From positions 248,001 through 312,000 of the forward strand of contig JBLXDJ010000001.1 of NCBI GenBank assembly GCA_048264105.1: a stretch of 64,000 bases of DNA, given 5' to 3'. Each line of letters starts with the position of its first letter. Within the stretch, counting starts at the first letter, position 1. The notes beneath the pieces are model-generated. The model saw only the letters and a list, made by a program, of their open reading frames with translations, searched no databases and was not told the origin of the DNA. The stretch comes from Oceanospirillum sp048264105 (GTDB lineage: Bacteria > Pseudomonadota > Gammaproteobacteria > Pseudomonadales > Halomonadaceae). Below, in pieces: positions 52,748 through 62,069 of the stretch. Position numbers and translations under genes: made by a program.

Positions 52748-53926
52748 ATGATTCAATCGTTCAATCCTCCTGTTCGTACCCTGATGGGCCCGGGGCCTTC
52801 TGATATTGCTCCGCGTGTTCTGGCGGCGATGTCCCGTCCGACCATCGGTCACCTTGATCCTGCTTTCATTCAGATGATGGATGAGATCAAGCAGATGCTG
52901 CAGTACGCCTTCCAGACCAAAAACGAACTGACCATGCCGGTTTCAGCACCGGGTTCTGCCGGTATGGAAACCTGCTTTGTGAATCTGGTTGAGCCGGGTG
53001 ACAAGGTGATTGTCTGCCAGAACGGTGTGTTCGGCGGCCGTATGAAAGAGAACGTTGTGCGTTGTGGCGGCATTGCGGTCATGGTTGAAGATGATTGGGG
53101 CACAGCGGTCAGCGTCGATAAAGTACAGGCTGCACTGGAACAGAATCCGGATGCTAAGGTACTGGCGTTTGTTCACGCGGAAACCTCTACCGGTGCCATC
53201 AGCGATGCCAAAGCCCTGTGTGCGCTGGCGCGTCAGCACGATTGTTTGACCATTGTGGATGCTGTGACCTCTCTGGGCGGTTCCGAGCTGCGTGTGGATG
53301 AGTGGGGCATTGATGCCATCTACTCAGGTACTCAGAAGTGTCTGTCCTGCCCGCCGGGTATCTCGCCGGTCAGTTTCAGTGAGCGTGCGGTTGAAGCGGT
53401 TAAAGCCCGTAAAACAGCGGTGCCAAGCTGGTTCCTGGATACCAATCTGGTAATGGGTTACTGGGGTGCCGGTGCTAAGCGTGCTTATCACCACACTGCA
53501 CCGGTGAATGCACTTTATGCCCTGCATGAAGGTCTGGTGATGCTGCAGGACGAAGGTCTGGAAAACGCCTGGGCGCGTCACGAGAAGCATCATCTGGCAT
53601 TGCGTGCCGGTCTTGAAGCGATGGGGCTGAAATTCCTGGTGGCTGAAGATGAGCGCCTGCCGCAGCTGAACTCGGTATTTATTCCGGAAGGCGTTGATGA
53701 CGCTGCGCTGCGTACCACACTGCTGAACGATTACAGTCTGGAAATCGGCGCTGGCCTTGGCGCATTCGCCGGTAAGGTATGGCGTATCGGTCTGATGGGT
53801 GCGGCCTGCAATCAGCGCAATGTGATGCTGTGTCTGACGGCTCTGGAAAACACCTTGCTGGCTCAGGGTATCTCCCTTGAGGCGGGCAAAGCGGGTCAGG
53901 CAGCACTGGCGGTTTATGCTAAATAA
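52748..53926 (+). CDS. Class V aminotransferase (alanine/serine-glyoxylate type)
   Basis: A 392-residue PLP enzyme of the AGXT/SGAT family. It begins LMGPGPSDIAPRVL, and has the PLP lysine in SGTQKCLSCPPG (about 196). SVFIPEGVDD and WRIGLMGAACN are conserved C-terminal segments. Likely amino donors are alanine or serine with glyoxylate as acceptor; taurine- or purine-pathway relatives cannot be excluded. Confidence 0.9.
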   Translation: MIQSFNPPVRTLMGPGPSDIAPRVLAAMSRPTIGHLDPAFIQMMDEIKQMLQYAFQTKNELTMPVSAPGSAGMETCFVNLVEPGDKVIVCQNGVFGGRMKENVVRCGGIAVMVEDDWGTAVSVDKVQAALEQNPDAKVLAFVHAETSTGAISDAKALCALARQHDCLTIVDAVTSLGGSELRVDEWGIDAIYSGTQKCLSCPPGISPVSFSERAVEAVKARKTAVPSWFLDTNLVMGYWGAGAKRAYHHTAPVNALYALHEGLVMLQDEGLENAWARHEKHHLALRAGLEAMGLKFLVAEDERLPQLNSVFIPEGVDDAALRTTLLNDYSLEIGAGLGAFAGKVWRIGLMGAACNQRNVMLCLTALENTLLAQGISLEAGKAGQAALAVYAK

Positions 53927-53988
53927 ACCTTGGTGAGCAGCTTTAAGCTGTTAAGGGGCTGACGCCCTTAAACCTGATCTTCAGAATA

Positions 53989-54027
53989 AGAAGTGGTTGC
54001 TGTTATAAGCGGCCACTTCTTTTTTTA
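53989..54027 (+). terminator. Terminator after the aminotransferase gene
   Basis: AGAAGTGGTTGCT pairs imperfectly with AGCGGCCACTTCT around a short loop, followed by T7. Confidence 0.8.
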
Positions 54028-54123
54028 TGCCTGCTGCACGGCTTTGCGGTTAAACCCGTATTAGTTTTAGAGGCAGAAATTTGAAAGAGCAGCTTTGAAG
54101 CGCAGGATAAAACCGGAGGATTT

Positions 54124-54771
54124 ATGGTAGCGATATGGCGGATTATGCTGGGGATCTGGCTGGTTGCGTTTGGTGTGGAGCGGGCAATGGCGACAGAAGA
54201 AGCAAAGTACAGGGTATTACTGGCCGCCGAAGACTTTGAGTTGCGTCTTTATGAACCGCATATTTTGGCGGAAACCCGGGTTGAAGCTGACTTTGAAGAG
54301 GCGGGCAGCGAGGCATTTAAGCGCTTATTTAACTATATCTCTGGTGATAACCGTGCCCAGCAGGATGTTGCTATGACAGCTCCGGTTGGCCAGCGGCCAC
54401 AGAACCAGAAGATTGATATGGCAACCCCGGTTGGGCAGCAGTCGTCGGGTGATGGTTGGGTGGTCAGTTTTATGATGCCGGCTTCCTTTACTCTGGAGAC
54501 CGTGCCGGAGCCGGAAAACCCCCTTGTTATCATCCGGCAGGTGCCTGAGCGTCATATGGCAGCTGTGCGTTACTCTGGCTTCTGGAGCGAAAAAGCCTAC
54601 CGTGAGCAGAAGGCGGAGCTGGATGACTGGATTTCTGAACAAGGCTATCAGGTCACGGGTGATCCCGTTTGGGCCCGTTACAATGCACCTTTCACCCCCT
54701 GGTTTTTAAGACGCAATGAGATCCTGATCCCGGTTGCGCCGCCGTCGACTCAGGTGTTGTCTCAATATTAA
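54124..54771 (+). CDS. SOUL-family haem-binding-like protein
   Basis: A 215-residue protein with a signal peptide (about 1-23) and a SOUL/HBP domain: FELRLYEPHILAET, then DVAMTAPVG and FMMPASFTLETVPEP. It is probably periplasmic. Haem binding is known for some eukaryotic members; the bacterial role is unclear. AGGAGGA upstream of the ATG (54124) is a strong ribosome site. Confidence 0.88.
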   Translation: MVAIWRIMLGIWLVAFGVERAMATEEAKYRVLLAAEDFELRLYEPHILAETRVEADFEEAGSEAFKRLFNYISGDNRAQQDVAMTAPVGQRPQNQKIDMATPVGQQSSGDGWVVSFMMPASFTLETVPEPENPLVIIRQVPERHMAAVRYSGFWSEKAYREQKAELDDWISEQGYQVTGDPVWARYNAPFTPWFLRRNEILIPVAPPSTQVLSQY

Positions 54772-54935
54772 ACACAGCTCCCGTGCTGTTTATTTATTTC
54801 TCTGGTGATCGCTTGGGCATCCGCCTAAGCTGAATGCTGATCCTTGATCATTTTCCTACCGCCTCAGCGTCTTGCTCTGGCGGTTTTTCTGTTGTTTCTG
54901 TGCCTCTCTTCTTTTTTCACTGCGTGGTTTTGTTA

Positions 54936-56165
54936 ATGAAAGCGATTCGCTCACCGTTTTTCTGGGTCAGTTTTGCCATGTGTGCCGGTGTGATGAGTAC
55001 GGCGCTGATCAGCCCCTTGTACGGCATCTACAAAACGGAGTGGTCGCTGCTGGCCAGTGATATCTCTGTGATTTATGTCGTCTATATGGCCGGTGCGTTG
55101 GCGGCGCTGCTGTTTCTGGGGCAGCTGTCGGATCGCATCGGCTTTCGTCGGGTGATGCAGATCTCCCTGGTGCTGGTCTTTCTGGGTACAGGGCTGACGA
55201 TGTTCGCCTGGGACACCCTGAGTCTTAATCTGGCGCGTTTTATTGTTGGTGTGGCATCCAGCCTGATGACCACTTCGGCTTCGGTTGGTTTGCGACAGCT
55301 GGCAACGGGGGCGCATCCAAACCGGGCAGCAGCCATGAGCGGCGTTCTTATCGCCTTTGGCTTTGGCCTTGGGCCTTTGGTGGGCGGCATTATCGGTCAG
55401 TGGTTGCCCAATCCTCTGATAACCGCGTATATCCCGACGGTGTTGCTGTCGGTGATCGGTTTCTACGCGTTGCAGCGGCTGGATCTGCCTGCCCATCAGC
55501 CGGTGGTAAAACCGGAGGCAGCGACAAAAAAAGCGGGTTCTGTGAAAAAAGCGGCCAGCGAATGGCTGCCCAAACTGACCTGGTCGCCCCGCGAACACTC
55601 TCTGGCCTTTGTGCTGACCAACGCCTGTGCCTTTCTGGCCTTCGGTGTGTTTGGCCTTTACGCCTCTATGTCGCCGCTGTTTCTTGAGCAGATCATTGAC
55701 TGGAAAGGGCCTTTTATCAGCGGTATCTCCATTGCGGTGATTTTGTTTCTGTCTTCCGGTGCTCAGCTGATGGCGCGCCGTTTGCCGGTGCATTGGTGCG
55801 GAGCCCTCGGCCTGGTATCCCTGGCGCTTTGCTGTGTGCTTCTGCTGCTGAATCTGGAACAGGGTTCGGCCTGGTTATTGGCGCTGGGCTTGCTGGTAAC
55901 CGCCTCCGGCCATGGTATGACGCTGCTGTCCGGTATCAATATGATCAGCCGAATCGCACAGCCCCATAATCATTCCGGTCTGCTGTCGACCTATCTGGTG
56001 CTGGGCTATATCGGGAGTATGCTGCCGGTGCTGGGTGTGGGCTGGGTAGCGGATCACTGGGGGCTGTCTGTTGCGGTCAGTATCTTCTGCTATGGGGTTA
56101 TTGCGCTGGCGCTGGTCACGGCACTGCTGTTTTTCCGTCAACCTCAGATGCGGGCATCAGACTAA
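54936..56165 (+). CDS. MFS transporter
   Basis: A protein of about 409 residues with twelve predicted helices. The loop 2-3 signature is GQLSDRIGFRRVMQ. The central loop (VKPEAATKKAGSVKKAASEW) is lysine-rich. The ATG at 54936 (MKAIRSPFFW) was chosen; the frame is open upstream to 54834 but adds an unlikely hydrophobic N-terminus. Substrate unknown. Convergent with the LysR gene. Confidence 0.87.
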   Translation: MKAIRSPFFWVSFAMCAGVMSTALISPLYGIYKTEWSLLASDISVIYVVYMAGALAALLFLGQLSDRIGFRRVMQISLVLVFLGTGLTMFAWDTLSLNLARFIVGVASSLMTTSASVGLRQLATGAHPNRAAAMSGVLIAFGFGLGPLVGGIIGQWLPNPLITAYIPTVLLSVIGFYALQRLDLPAHQPVVKPEAATKKAGSVKKAASEWLPKLTWSPREHSLAFVLTNACAFLAFGVFGLYASMSPLFLEQIIDWKGPFISGISIAVILFLSSGAQLMARRLPVHWCGALGLVSLALCCVLLLLNLEQGSAWLLALGLLVTASGHGMTLLSGINMISRIAQPHNHSGLLSTYLVLGYIGSMLPVLGVGWVADHWGLSVAVSIFCYGVIALALVTALLFFRQPQMRASD

Positions 56166-56183
56166 GTGGTGTTGTCTCTGGCG

Positions 56184-57080
56184 TTAGGGTTCCCCGGTTA
56201 GGGTTCTTTTGTGACCGTGGCGCTCAATGTAGGTATGCAGCTGCATCGCCAGTTGCTCGGTGGCTTCTGTGGCACGTTTGGCGTTTCGGTGCAAAGCGAT
56301 CTCGATATAGGGCAGCTCCGGAAGGCCCTCATCGGTGCCCAGAATGCGCATATCCGGCCCCAGCATTGAGGGTGTCAGTACGGTTATAGCCAGTCCCGCT
56401 TTAACCGCTGACGAGAGGCCCGACAGGCTGGTGCTGGTATAGGCGATGCGCCAGTCGATTGCGGCGGCATCAAGACTTGCCAGTGTATGTTCCCGAAAGA
56501 TACAAACGCCCTCTTTGGACAGCGCCAGTGGCAGGGGCGACCGGCGGTGGGTGTCGTATCCCACTGCACTAACCCAAACCATGGGTTCCCGCCGTATCAC
56601 CTCTCCACCGGGGCTACGGGGTTGGCGTGTGGTGATTGCCAGATCCAGTGCGCCGGTTTTCACCTGTTGAATCAAGTCAACACTCAGGCCGCAGTGTACC
56701 TCCAGCTCTACATCCGGGAAGCGCCCCTCAAAGTCTGACAGAGCCAGTGGCAGATAGCTGAGGTAGTCCTCCGGTATACCCAGGCGAACCACACCTGCCA
56801 GACGCTGATCCAGCAGATCCTGCCACGCCAGCGCGTTCTGCCGCAGCATGATGCGAGCATGTGCCAGTAGGAGTTCTCCTGCGGCCGTGGGCTGTGCAGC
56901 CTGTTGATTACGCTGTAGCAGGGGGCGTTCCAGCAGGCCTTCCAGCCGTTTAATGTGTGCACTGATGGTGGATTGTGCCAGATGCAGATGTTGTGCGGCG
57001 GCGGTAAAGCCGCCTTTATCTACTACCGCAACAAAGGTTTTCAGCAGCACAAGGTCGATAGGGCGTTGAGTCGAATTCAT
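56184..57080 (-). CDS. LysR-family transcriptional regulator
   Basis: A regulator of about 298 residues. The N-terminal helix-turn-helix is LLKTFVAVVDKGGFTAAAQH then AQSTISAHIKRLEGLL (about 10-50). The substrate domain follows. The ATG at 57080 was chosen over the upstream open frame, since LysR proteins begin close to this HTH. Divergent from the BCCT gene with a palindromic T-N11-A box between them. Confidence 0.9.
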   Translation of the reverse strand: MNSTQRPIDLVLLKTFVAVVDKGGFTAAAQHLHLAQSTISAHIKRLEGLLERPLLQRNQQAAQPTAAGELLLAHARIMLRQNALAWQDLLDQRLAGVVRLGIPEDYLSYLPLALSDFEGRFPDVELEVHCGLSVDLIQQVKTGALDLAITTRQPRSPGGEVIRREPMVWVSAVGYDTHRRSPLPLALSKEGVCIFREHTLASLDAAAIDWRIAYTSTSLSGLSSAVKAGLAITVLTPSMLGPDMRILGTDEGLPELPYIEIALHRNAKRATEATEQLAMQLHTYIERHGHKRTLTGEP

Positions 57081-57138
57081 CATAAAGGCATCGGTTACAG
57101 CAGTTAGGTTGTTGCGATTTAAAGGCCGCGGGCAGGGT

Positions 57139-57153
57139 ATCACGAATCGTGAT
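57139..57153. promoter_or_regulatory. LysR-type T-N11-A operator
   Basis: ATCACGAATCGTGAT is a perfect dyad (7-bp half-sites) containing the T-N11-A core of LysR binding sites. It is 59 bp upstream of the LysR start and 123 bp from the BCCT start. Confidence 0.7.
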
Positions 57154-57275
57154 GACTTTATCAGAACTCTTCGTTTCCATGATGGCTTTGCCATAGGCAG
57201 AATGCGCGCTTCACACGTCAGGCGGTTTTCTTATCGCCTCTGAACAACTGAACGTATTCAGCTGACAGGTACACC

Positions 57276-58937
57276 ATGAATCAAGCAACGAACCGACTGG
57301 AAGCGACCGCTCTCAGCGCGGCTGCCCCATCTGTTTCATCCTCAGAAGAAAGTATTCCGTCCCCTGATGGACATTCCAATCTGATCGACACCGATTATGT
57401 GATCGGTCAGGACAATATCACCTCCGGCTTTTTCGGGCTGGAAGTGGATCTGCACAGTAAAGTGTTCCTCTGGTCATCAGTGGTTATCCTGACCTTTGTC
57501 ACCATTACGCTGGCGCTGCCGGATGTGATGGGGCCTTTTTTTGGCGGGATCCGGGCTTACCTGACCAGTAACCTGAGCTGGGCCTTTATGATGTCCACCA
57601 ACCTGTTTGTGCTGTTGGCTCTGGCTCTGATCGCATCGCCGTTAGGTCGGGTGCGATTGGGTGGTACTGAAGCCAAGCCGGATTTCAGCTATCTGGGTTG
57701 GTTTGCCATGCTGTTTGCTGCGGGTATGGGCGTGGGACTGATGTTCTATGGCGTATCTGAACCCCTGACCTATTTTGGTGATCTGCGCTCCGGCACATCC
57801 GGCCCACTTGGACAACAGCTGGCCAGTGATGAGGCGGCGCTGTCGCTGAGTATGGCGACCACCATCTTCCACTGGGGATTACACCCTTGGGGCACCTACG
57901 CCATTATGGCATTGGCATTGGCATTGTTCTCTTTCAACAAGGGCTTGCCACTAACCATGCGCTCGGTGTTTTACCCGGTACTGGGTGAGCGTATCTGGGG
58001 TTGGCCGGGTCATCTGATCGATGTGCTGGCGGTATTTGCTACTCTGTTCGGGTTGGCAACCTCGCTGGGGCTGGGGGCTTCTCAGGCTGCAGCAGGTCTT
58101 AATGCACTGTTTGGTTTTCCCAATAACAGCACCACCATGGTCTTTCTGGTTCTGGGTATTACCGCTGTGACTCTGTTATCAGTGGTCGCCGGTGTTGAGA
58201 AAGGGGTGCGTCGGGTGTCTCAGATCAATATGGGATTGGCCTTTGCCCTGATGCTGTTTGTGATTCTGATGGGGCCGACACTGATTATTCTGTCCGGTGC
58301 TGCGGACAACCTGCTGGGCTATCTGTATCAGCTGCCTGCGTTGTCGAATCCGTTTAATCGTCCGGACGATGGCTTTATCCATGGCTGGACGGCCTTCTAC
58401 TGGGCGTGGTGGGTGAGCTGGTCGCCATTTGTCGGCATGTTTATCGCCCGTGTTTCCCGTGGTCGCACCGTGAGAGAGTTTCTGACCGCCGTGTTGCTGG
58501 TGCCGACTCTGGTGTCTGTGATCTGGATGAGCGCCTTTGGTGAAACCGCGATCTGGCAACTGTCGGAAGGCTATCAGGGGGCGCAAAACGCGGCTCTGGA
58601 ACTGCAGCTGTTTACGATGCTGGCGGAATTGCCCTGGGCGTCTATTACCTCTTTGATCGGCATTGTGCTGGTGATGGTGTTCTTTATTACTTCGGCGGAT
58701 TCCGGTTCGCTGGTGATCGACTCTATAACCTCCGGGGGTAAAGTCAGTGCGCCACGAACCCAGCGTATTTTCTGGGTGGTGGTCGAGGCTGCCATTGCCA
58801 TTGGCCTGCTGTTGGGTGGTGGACTGACGGCGCTGCAGGCTGCGGTACTGATCACTGGTGTTCCCTTTATGCTGGTGGTGCTGGTTTCCGGCTACTCAGT
58901 GGTGCAGGGACTGAGATCTGAACCTCTGCCCGACTGA
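57276..58937 (+). CDS. BCCT-family transporter
   Basis: A 553-residue betaine/choline/carnitine transporter with twelve helices. The signature WTAFYWAWWVSWSPFVGMFI (about 368-387) and the GMGVGLMFYGVSEPL loop (about 150-164) are present. The Gly-rich pattern fits the Na+-coupled betaine/choline branch. It is probably controlled by the divergent LysR. Exact substrate unknown; a choline/betaine role would complement the bet/cho locus. Confidence 0.92.
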   Translation: MNQATNRLEATALSAAAPSVSSSEESIPSPDGHSNLIDTDYVIGQDNITSGFFGLEVDLHSKVFLWSSVVILTFVTITLALPDVMGPFFGGIRAYLTSNLSWAFMMSTNLFVLLALALIASPLGRVRLGGTEAKPDFSYLGWFAMLFAAGMGVGLMFYGVSEPLTYFGDLRSGTSGPLGQQLASDEAALSLSMATTIFHWGLHPWGTYAIMALALALFSFNKGLPLTMRSVFYPVLGERIWGWPGHLIDVLAVFATLFGLATSLGLGASQAAAGLNALFGFPNNSTTMVFLVLGITAVTLLSVVAGVEKGVRRVSQINMGLAFALMLFVILMGPTLIILSGAADNLLGYLYQLPALSNPFNRPDDGFIHGWTAFYWAWWVSWSPFVGMFIARVSRGRTVREFLTAVLLVPTLVSVIWMSAFGETAIWQLSEGYQGAQNAALELQLFTMLAELPWASITSLIGIVLVMVFFITSADSGSLVIDSITSGGKVSAPRTQRIFWVVVEAAIAIGLLLGGGLTALQAAVLITGVPFMLVVLVSGYSVVQGLRSEPLPD

Positions 58938-58976
58938 ACCGCTTCTGCTTAATCGCATTATGAATTTGACCCATTT

Positions 58977-59010
58977 GGGGCACGGCTTTTCAGGCTGCTG
59001 CCCCTTTTTT
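58977..59010 (+). terminator. Terminator after the BCCT gene
   Basis: GGGGCA (58977-58982) pairs with TGCCCC (58999-59004), with further inner pairing, then T6. Confidence 0.85.
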
Positions 59011-59129
59011 GTGGCGGTTGTTTTTCAATCAGGGCAACTCTCAGCTGAATCAGATATCAGTGCTTGGGACTAAACCTTTTCTCTGTCAGGCTGTCCCTGT
59101 TTCATCAGCTTAATGCGTGAAGGGGATGT

Positions 59130-59798
59130 ATGGGTAAAACGGCGATTGTGATCGGGGCGACGGGTGTTGTGGGCAGGGCTTTGGTGGCGAAGCTGGCAGC
59201 CAGTGAGGCCTTTGATCAGGTGGTGACGGTGACGCGGCGTCCCGATATGGCCTCCGTGGCGGATGAGAACGCCCGTAAGGTGATTAATCATGTGGTGGAT
59301 TTTGAACAGCTGGATAGCGCCCGTCATCTGTTTCAGGGGGATTGCCTGTTCTCCTGTCTGGGCACGACGCTGAAACAGGCGGGTTCGGTATCGGCTCAGC
59401 GTCGGGTGGATCTGGACTACCAGCTGCAGGCTGCTCAGAACGCTTCTGCCAATGGGGTGTCTCACTATCTGTTGGTGTCCTCAAGTGGCGCTAATGGCAA
59501 AAGCGCCAGTTCATACCTGAAGATGAAGGGCGAGCTGGAAGCGCAGATTGCGGACTTACCCTTTAAACGGATCTCGGTATTTCAGCCCTCATTGCTGTTA
59601 GGGGAGCGCCCTGATTTTCGTTTGGGGGAAACCCTTGCCCGATGGCTGATGCCCGCTCTTTGCTGGTTACCGGGTTTGCGCCGTTACCGGCCAATTCGGG
59701 GCGATCAGGTTGCAGAGAAGATGCTGCAGGTTAGTCTGCAACCGGTCGAAGCCGTTCAGCCGGAAGTCTTCACACTGGACAAGGTGTTTCCCCGCTGA
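59130..59798 (+). CDS. NAD(P)-binding oxidoreductase, TIP30/HTATIP2-like
   Basis: A 222-residue Rossmann-fold protein. The dinucleotide motif IVIGATGVVGRALVAKL is at the N-terminus (about 6-22) and the LVSSSGANGKSASSYLKMKGE segment holds the Ser/Tyr/Lys-type residues. Substrate unknown. The ribosome site GAAGGGG is strong. First gene of a five-gene run. Confidence 0.85.
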   Translation: MGKTAIVIGATGVVGRALVAKLAASEAFDQVVTVTRRPDMASVADENARKVINHVVDFEQLDSARHLFQGDCLFSCLGTTLKQAGSVSAQRRVDLDYQLQAAQNASANGVSHYLLVSSSGANGKSASSYLKMKGELEAQIADLPFKRISVFQPSLLLGERPDFRLGETLARWLMPALCWLPGLRRYRPIRGDQVAEKMLQVSLQPVEAVQPEVFTLDKVFPR

Positions 59799-59839
59799 GG
59801 GAAGATAAAAGATCAGACAACATCTACGGGAGAGCCGAT

Positions 59840-60055
59840 ATGGCGACATTTAAGGAATATAAAGTAGTTCATATTGTTGAAGGCGGCTGTGGCACCATCT
59901 TTCTGGGTGCCAGTGGTTTGCCGATTCAGAAAATGGAGGCGGCGCTGAACCGCTATGCGCAGGATGGCTGGCAGCTGGTGTTTCAGGTAGTGGAGCGCAA
60001 GCGCTTCCTGCTGTTCTGGAACCGTGAAGCGGTCATTATGACGCTGGGGCGTTAA
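59840..60055 (+). CDS. DUF4177-type small protein
   Basis: A 71-residue protein with EYKVVHIVEGG at the start and LNRYAQDGWQLVFQVV near the middle, as in DUF4177. Function unknown. It lies 41 bp after the oxidoreductase gene and 2 bp before yidD. Confidence 0.78.
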   Translation: MATFKEYKVVHIVEGGCGTIFLGASGLPIQKMEAALNRYAQDGWQLVFQVVERKRFLLFWNREAVIMTLGR

Positions 60056-60057
60056 GT

Positions 60058-60303
60058 GTGTTGCAGATGTGCTCTTTGTGGTTTAAGAAGTGTTCTTTAT
60101 GGCTTATTCGCGGGTATCAGCGCCGTGGCGGCTCAAAGCGTCTGCTGAATACCGAGTGTAATTTTGAGCCCAGTTGTTCGGAGTATACCCGTCAGTCCAT
60201 CGAGCGTTATGGCGCGGTTCGGGGCTGGCGGCTGGGTCTGTCACGTATCCGGCGCTGTAATCAGCCGGATCTGGTGGACAAAATCAGAGACGAGGTGCCC
60301 TGA
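60058..60303 (+). CDS. yidD: YidD-family protein
   Basis: An 81-residue protein of the YidD membrane-insertion-efficiency family. CNFEPSCSEYTRQSIERYGAVRG and LSRIRRCNQPD hold the conserved cysteines. The usual yidD gene is in the rpmH-rnpA locus, so this is probably a second copy. The N-terminus has a duplicated CSLW motif from a 21-bp repeat. GTG start; the stop overlaps the next ATG. Confidence 0.85.
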   Translation: MLQMCSLWFKKCSLWLIRGYQRRGGSKRLLNTECNFEPSCSEYTRQSIERYGAVRGWRLGLSRIRRCNQPDLVDKIRDEVP

Positions 60304-60695
60304 TGGCAATACGACAATCCTGGCAGGAGCTGGATGATCAGGATGAAGCCTTACGTCAGAAGATCAATATGCTGGGGGATGAGCAGCGCCGGGACTTTTA
60401 TCGTGAGCAGTCCGCCTGCCTGAAAGACCCGGATACCTATGCGGCACTCAACTGGCTCTTTCTCGGGGGATTTCATCATCTTTATCTGAGAAAATACCGG
60501 CTGTTTGCGCTGGAATTCAGCCTGCTGTGTATTGCACTTCTGGGCTGGTTGCTGGGTTATGTCTGGCTGCTGATTCTGCTGGCTTTTATGCTGCTGTATG
60601 AGTTGCCTCAGCTTTTCTTTTCGCAAAAAATTGTCCGTCAATATAACTATCAGCAGTCCCGGAAACTGCTTGAGTATTATCAGCGCCATCGCTGA
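60303..60695 (+). CDS. TM2-domain-like membrane protein
   Basis: A 130-residue protein. LNWLFLGGFHHLYLRKYRLF (about 49-68) is TM2-like and a second hydrophobic helix pair follows (about 70-104). The N-terminus is a charged helix. It overlaps the yidD stop codon by one base. Confidence 0.75.
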   Translation: MAIRQSWQELDDQDEALRQKINMLGDEQRRDFYREQSACLKDPDTYAALNWLFLGGFHHLYLRKYRLFALEFSLLCIALLGWLLGYVWLLILLAFMLLYELPQLFFSQKIVRQYNYQQSRKLLEYYQRHR

Positions 60696-60710
60696 TTAAG
60701 GGTGATCAAG

Positions 60711-61217
60711 ATGAAACGTTTTATAAAGCCACTGCTTTGGGTTGGGCTTGCGGTGGTGCTGATTATGGCTGCGATGGCCGCTCTGATCGCCCTGATGGAG
60801 CATAAATCCGGTGCCCGGCCGGATGTTAAGCTGCAAACCCTCACCGGTGAGATGGTGACGCTGGATCAGGTGGCTGAGGGGAAACCTATGATCGTCAATC
60901 TGTGGGCGACCTGGTGCCCGCCCTGTATTCGTGAGATGCCTTTGTTTGAACAGGCGCAGAAGGATAATCCCGGGATCACCTTTGTTTTTGTCAATCAGGG
61001 CGAGCATACCGAAACCGTTAACGCTTTTATGGCCAATGCGGGGCTGACCCTGAGTAATGTCCTGTTAGACAGCAAAACACAGCTGGCGCAGGTGACCGCC
61101 AGTATGGCGCTGCCCACCACCCTGTTTTACAACGCCCGGGGCGAGCAGGTTGGGCTGCATCGGAGTGTACTGACCGAAGAGCAGCTGAAGGATAAGGTGA
61201 AAAGTCTGCAGCCCTGA
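60711..61217 (+). CDS. TlpA-like membrane-anchored thioredoxin
   Basis: A protein of about 168 residues with an N-terminal membrane anchor (about 8-30) and a periplasmic thioredoxin domain with WCPPC (about 66-70). TlpA-like proteins reduce periplasmic disulfides, often for cytochrome assembly. The ATG at 60711 has AAGGGTGA before it. Last gene of the run. Confidence 0.88.
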   Translation: MKRFIKPLLWVGLAVVLIMAAMAALIALMEHKSGARPDVKLQTLTGEMVTLDQVAEGKPMIVNLWATWCPPCIREMPLFEQAQKDNPGITFVFVNQGEHTETVNAFMANAGLTLSNVLLDSKTQLAQVTASMALPTTLFYNARGEQVGLHRSVLTEEQLKDKVKSLQP

Positions 61218-61249
61218 TGAACCGTGAGTTTCAGGAAAAAATGAGACAG

Positions 61250-61270
61250 CCCGCACACGCGGGTTTTTTT
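61250..61270 (+). terminator. Terminator after the TlpA-like gene
   Basis: CCCGC pairs with GCGGG across a 4-nt loop, followed by a run of T residues. Confidence 0.85.
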
Positions 61271-61405
61271 ATTTGGCGTAGGAAAGAAATTCAGTCGGAC
61301 TACTGCTAAAGTCTAAGATAATGTCTCTTTTATGACCCGGTTGATCTCAGCGTTAACGGGCTGAAAGGGACGATCTCTCAGTTCCAACTGATTGAGGTTC
61401 CCGTT

Positions 61406-61939
61406 ATGAATTTTTTCCGATTACTCCTGCTGCAGCTTGAAGTGAAGTTTGCAGGCACGATGTTTTCTGGTCTGCTGACCCGGGTTGTTGCCCTTATGAT
61501 CGACTACCTTGTACTGACCATGATCTTCACCTTTCTGTTGGTGATCACAGGTAACAACAGTTCAGCGCTTTGGGCCGGCACCATAGAGATGGAGCAGATC
61601 CATTCTCTGCTGTTTTATACCGTGGTGGTTTTCTTTCTGATCAACAGCAAGTTGTTGTTTGATCGGGGACAGAGCGTCGGCAAGATGCTGATGGGGCTTA
61701 AGATCCAGTCCGCCGATGGTAAGCCGGTTTCACGCAAACAGATTCTCAAGCGATTTGCCTTCTACTGGCTGCTTTGGCTGATCCCTGTCTACGGCATTAT
61801 TCTGGTTCTGGTGGAGTGCCTGTATGCCCTGCTTGATTCCAAAGGTGCCGGTCATGACCGTTTTGCCGGTACTCAGGTTGTCGTGACCGATGTTGGTGTT
61901 GTGGATCTGGGGGGCGATGAACCGGAGGATGAGGACTGA
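61406..61939 (+). CDS. RDD-family membrane protein
   Basis: A 177-residue protein with the RDD motif region LLTRVVALMIDYLV (about 24-37) and LFDRGQSVGKMLMGLKI (about 83-99). Three helices. The C-terminus is acidic (GGDEPEDED). Function unknown; some RDD proteins are Na+/H+ antiporters. Confidence 0.85.
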   Translation: MNFFRLLLLQLEVKFAGTMFSGLLTRVVALMIDYLVLTMIFTFLLVITGNNSSALWAGTIEMEQIHSLLFYTVVVFFLINSKLLFDRGQSVGKMLMGLKIQSADGKPVSRKQILKRFAFYWLLWLIPVYGIILVLVECLYALLDSKGAGHDRFAGTQVVVTDVGVVDLGGDEPEDED

Positions 61940-62069
61940 CCAGGCTGACGAGTTCGCTTTTTGTTCTGGTGCAGATGAATCCTGAGCTAAAAACAGGGAT
62001 AATACGCCCCAGTTAAATGAGTCCGATACTCAGCAGCAATTTTTTGATAATGGAAATACGGTCAGATCT

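Noticed and set aside
54951..55793. A 280-codon minus-strand frame
   Set aside because: Antisense shadow of the MFS gene, rich in Gln/His/Arg as such shadows are.
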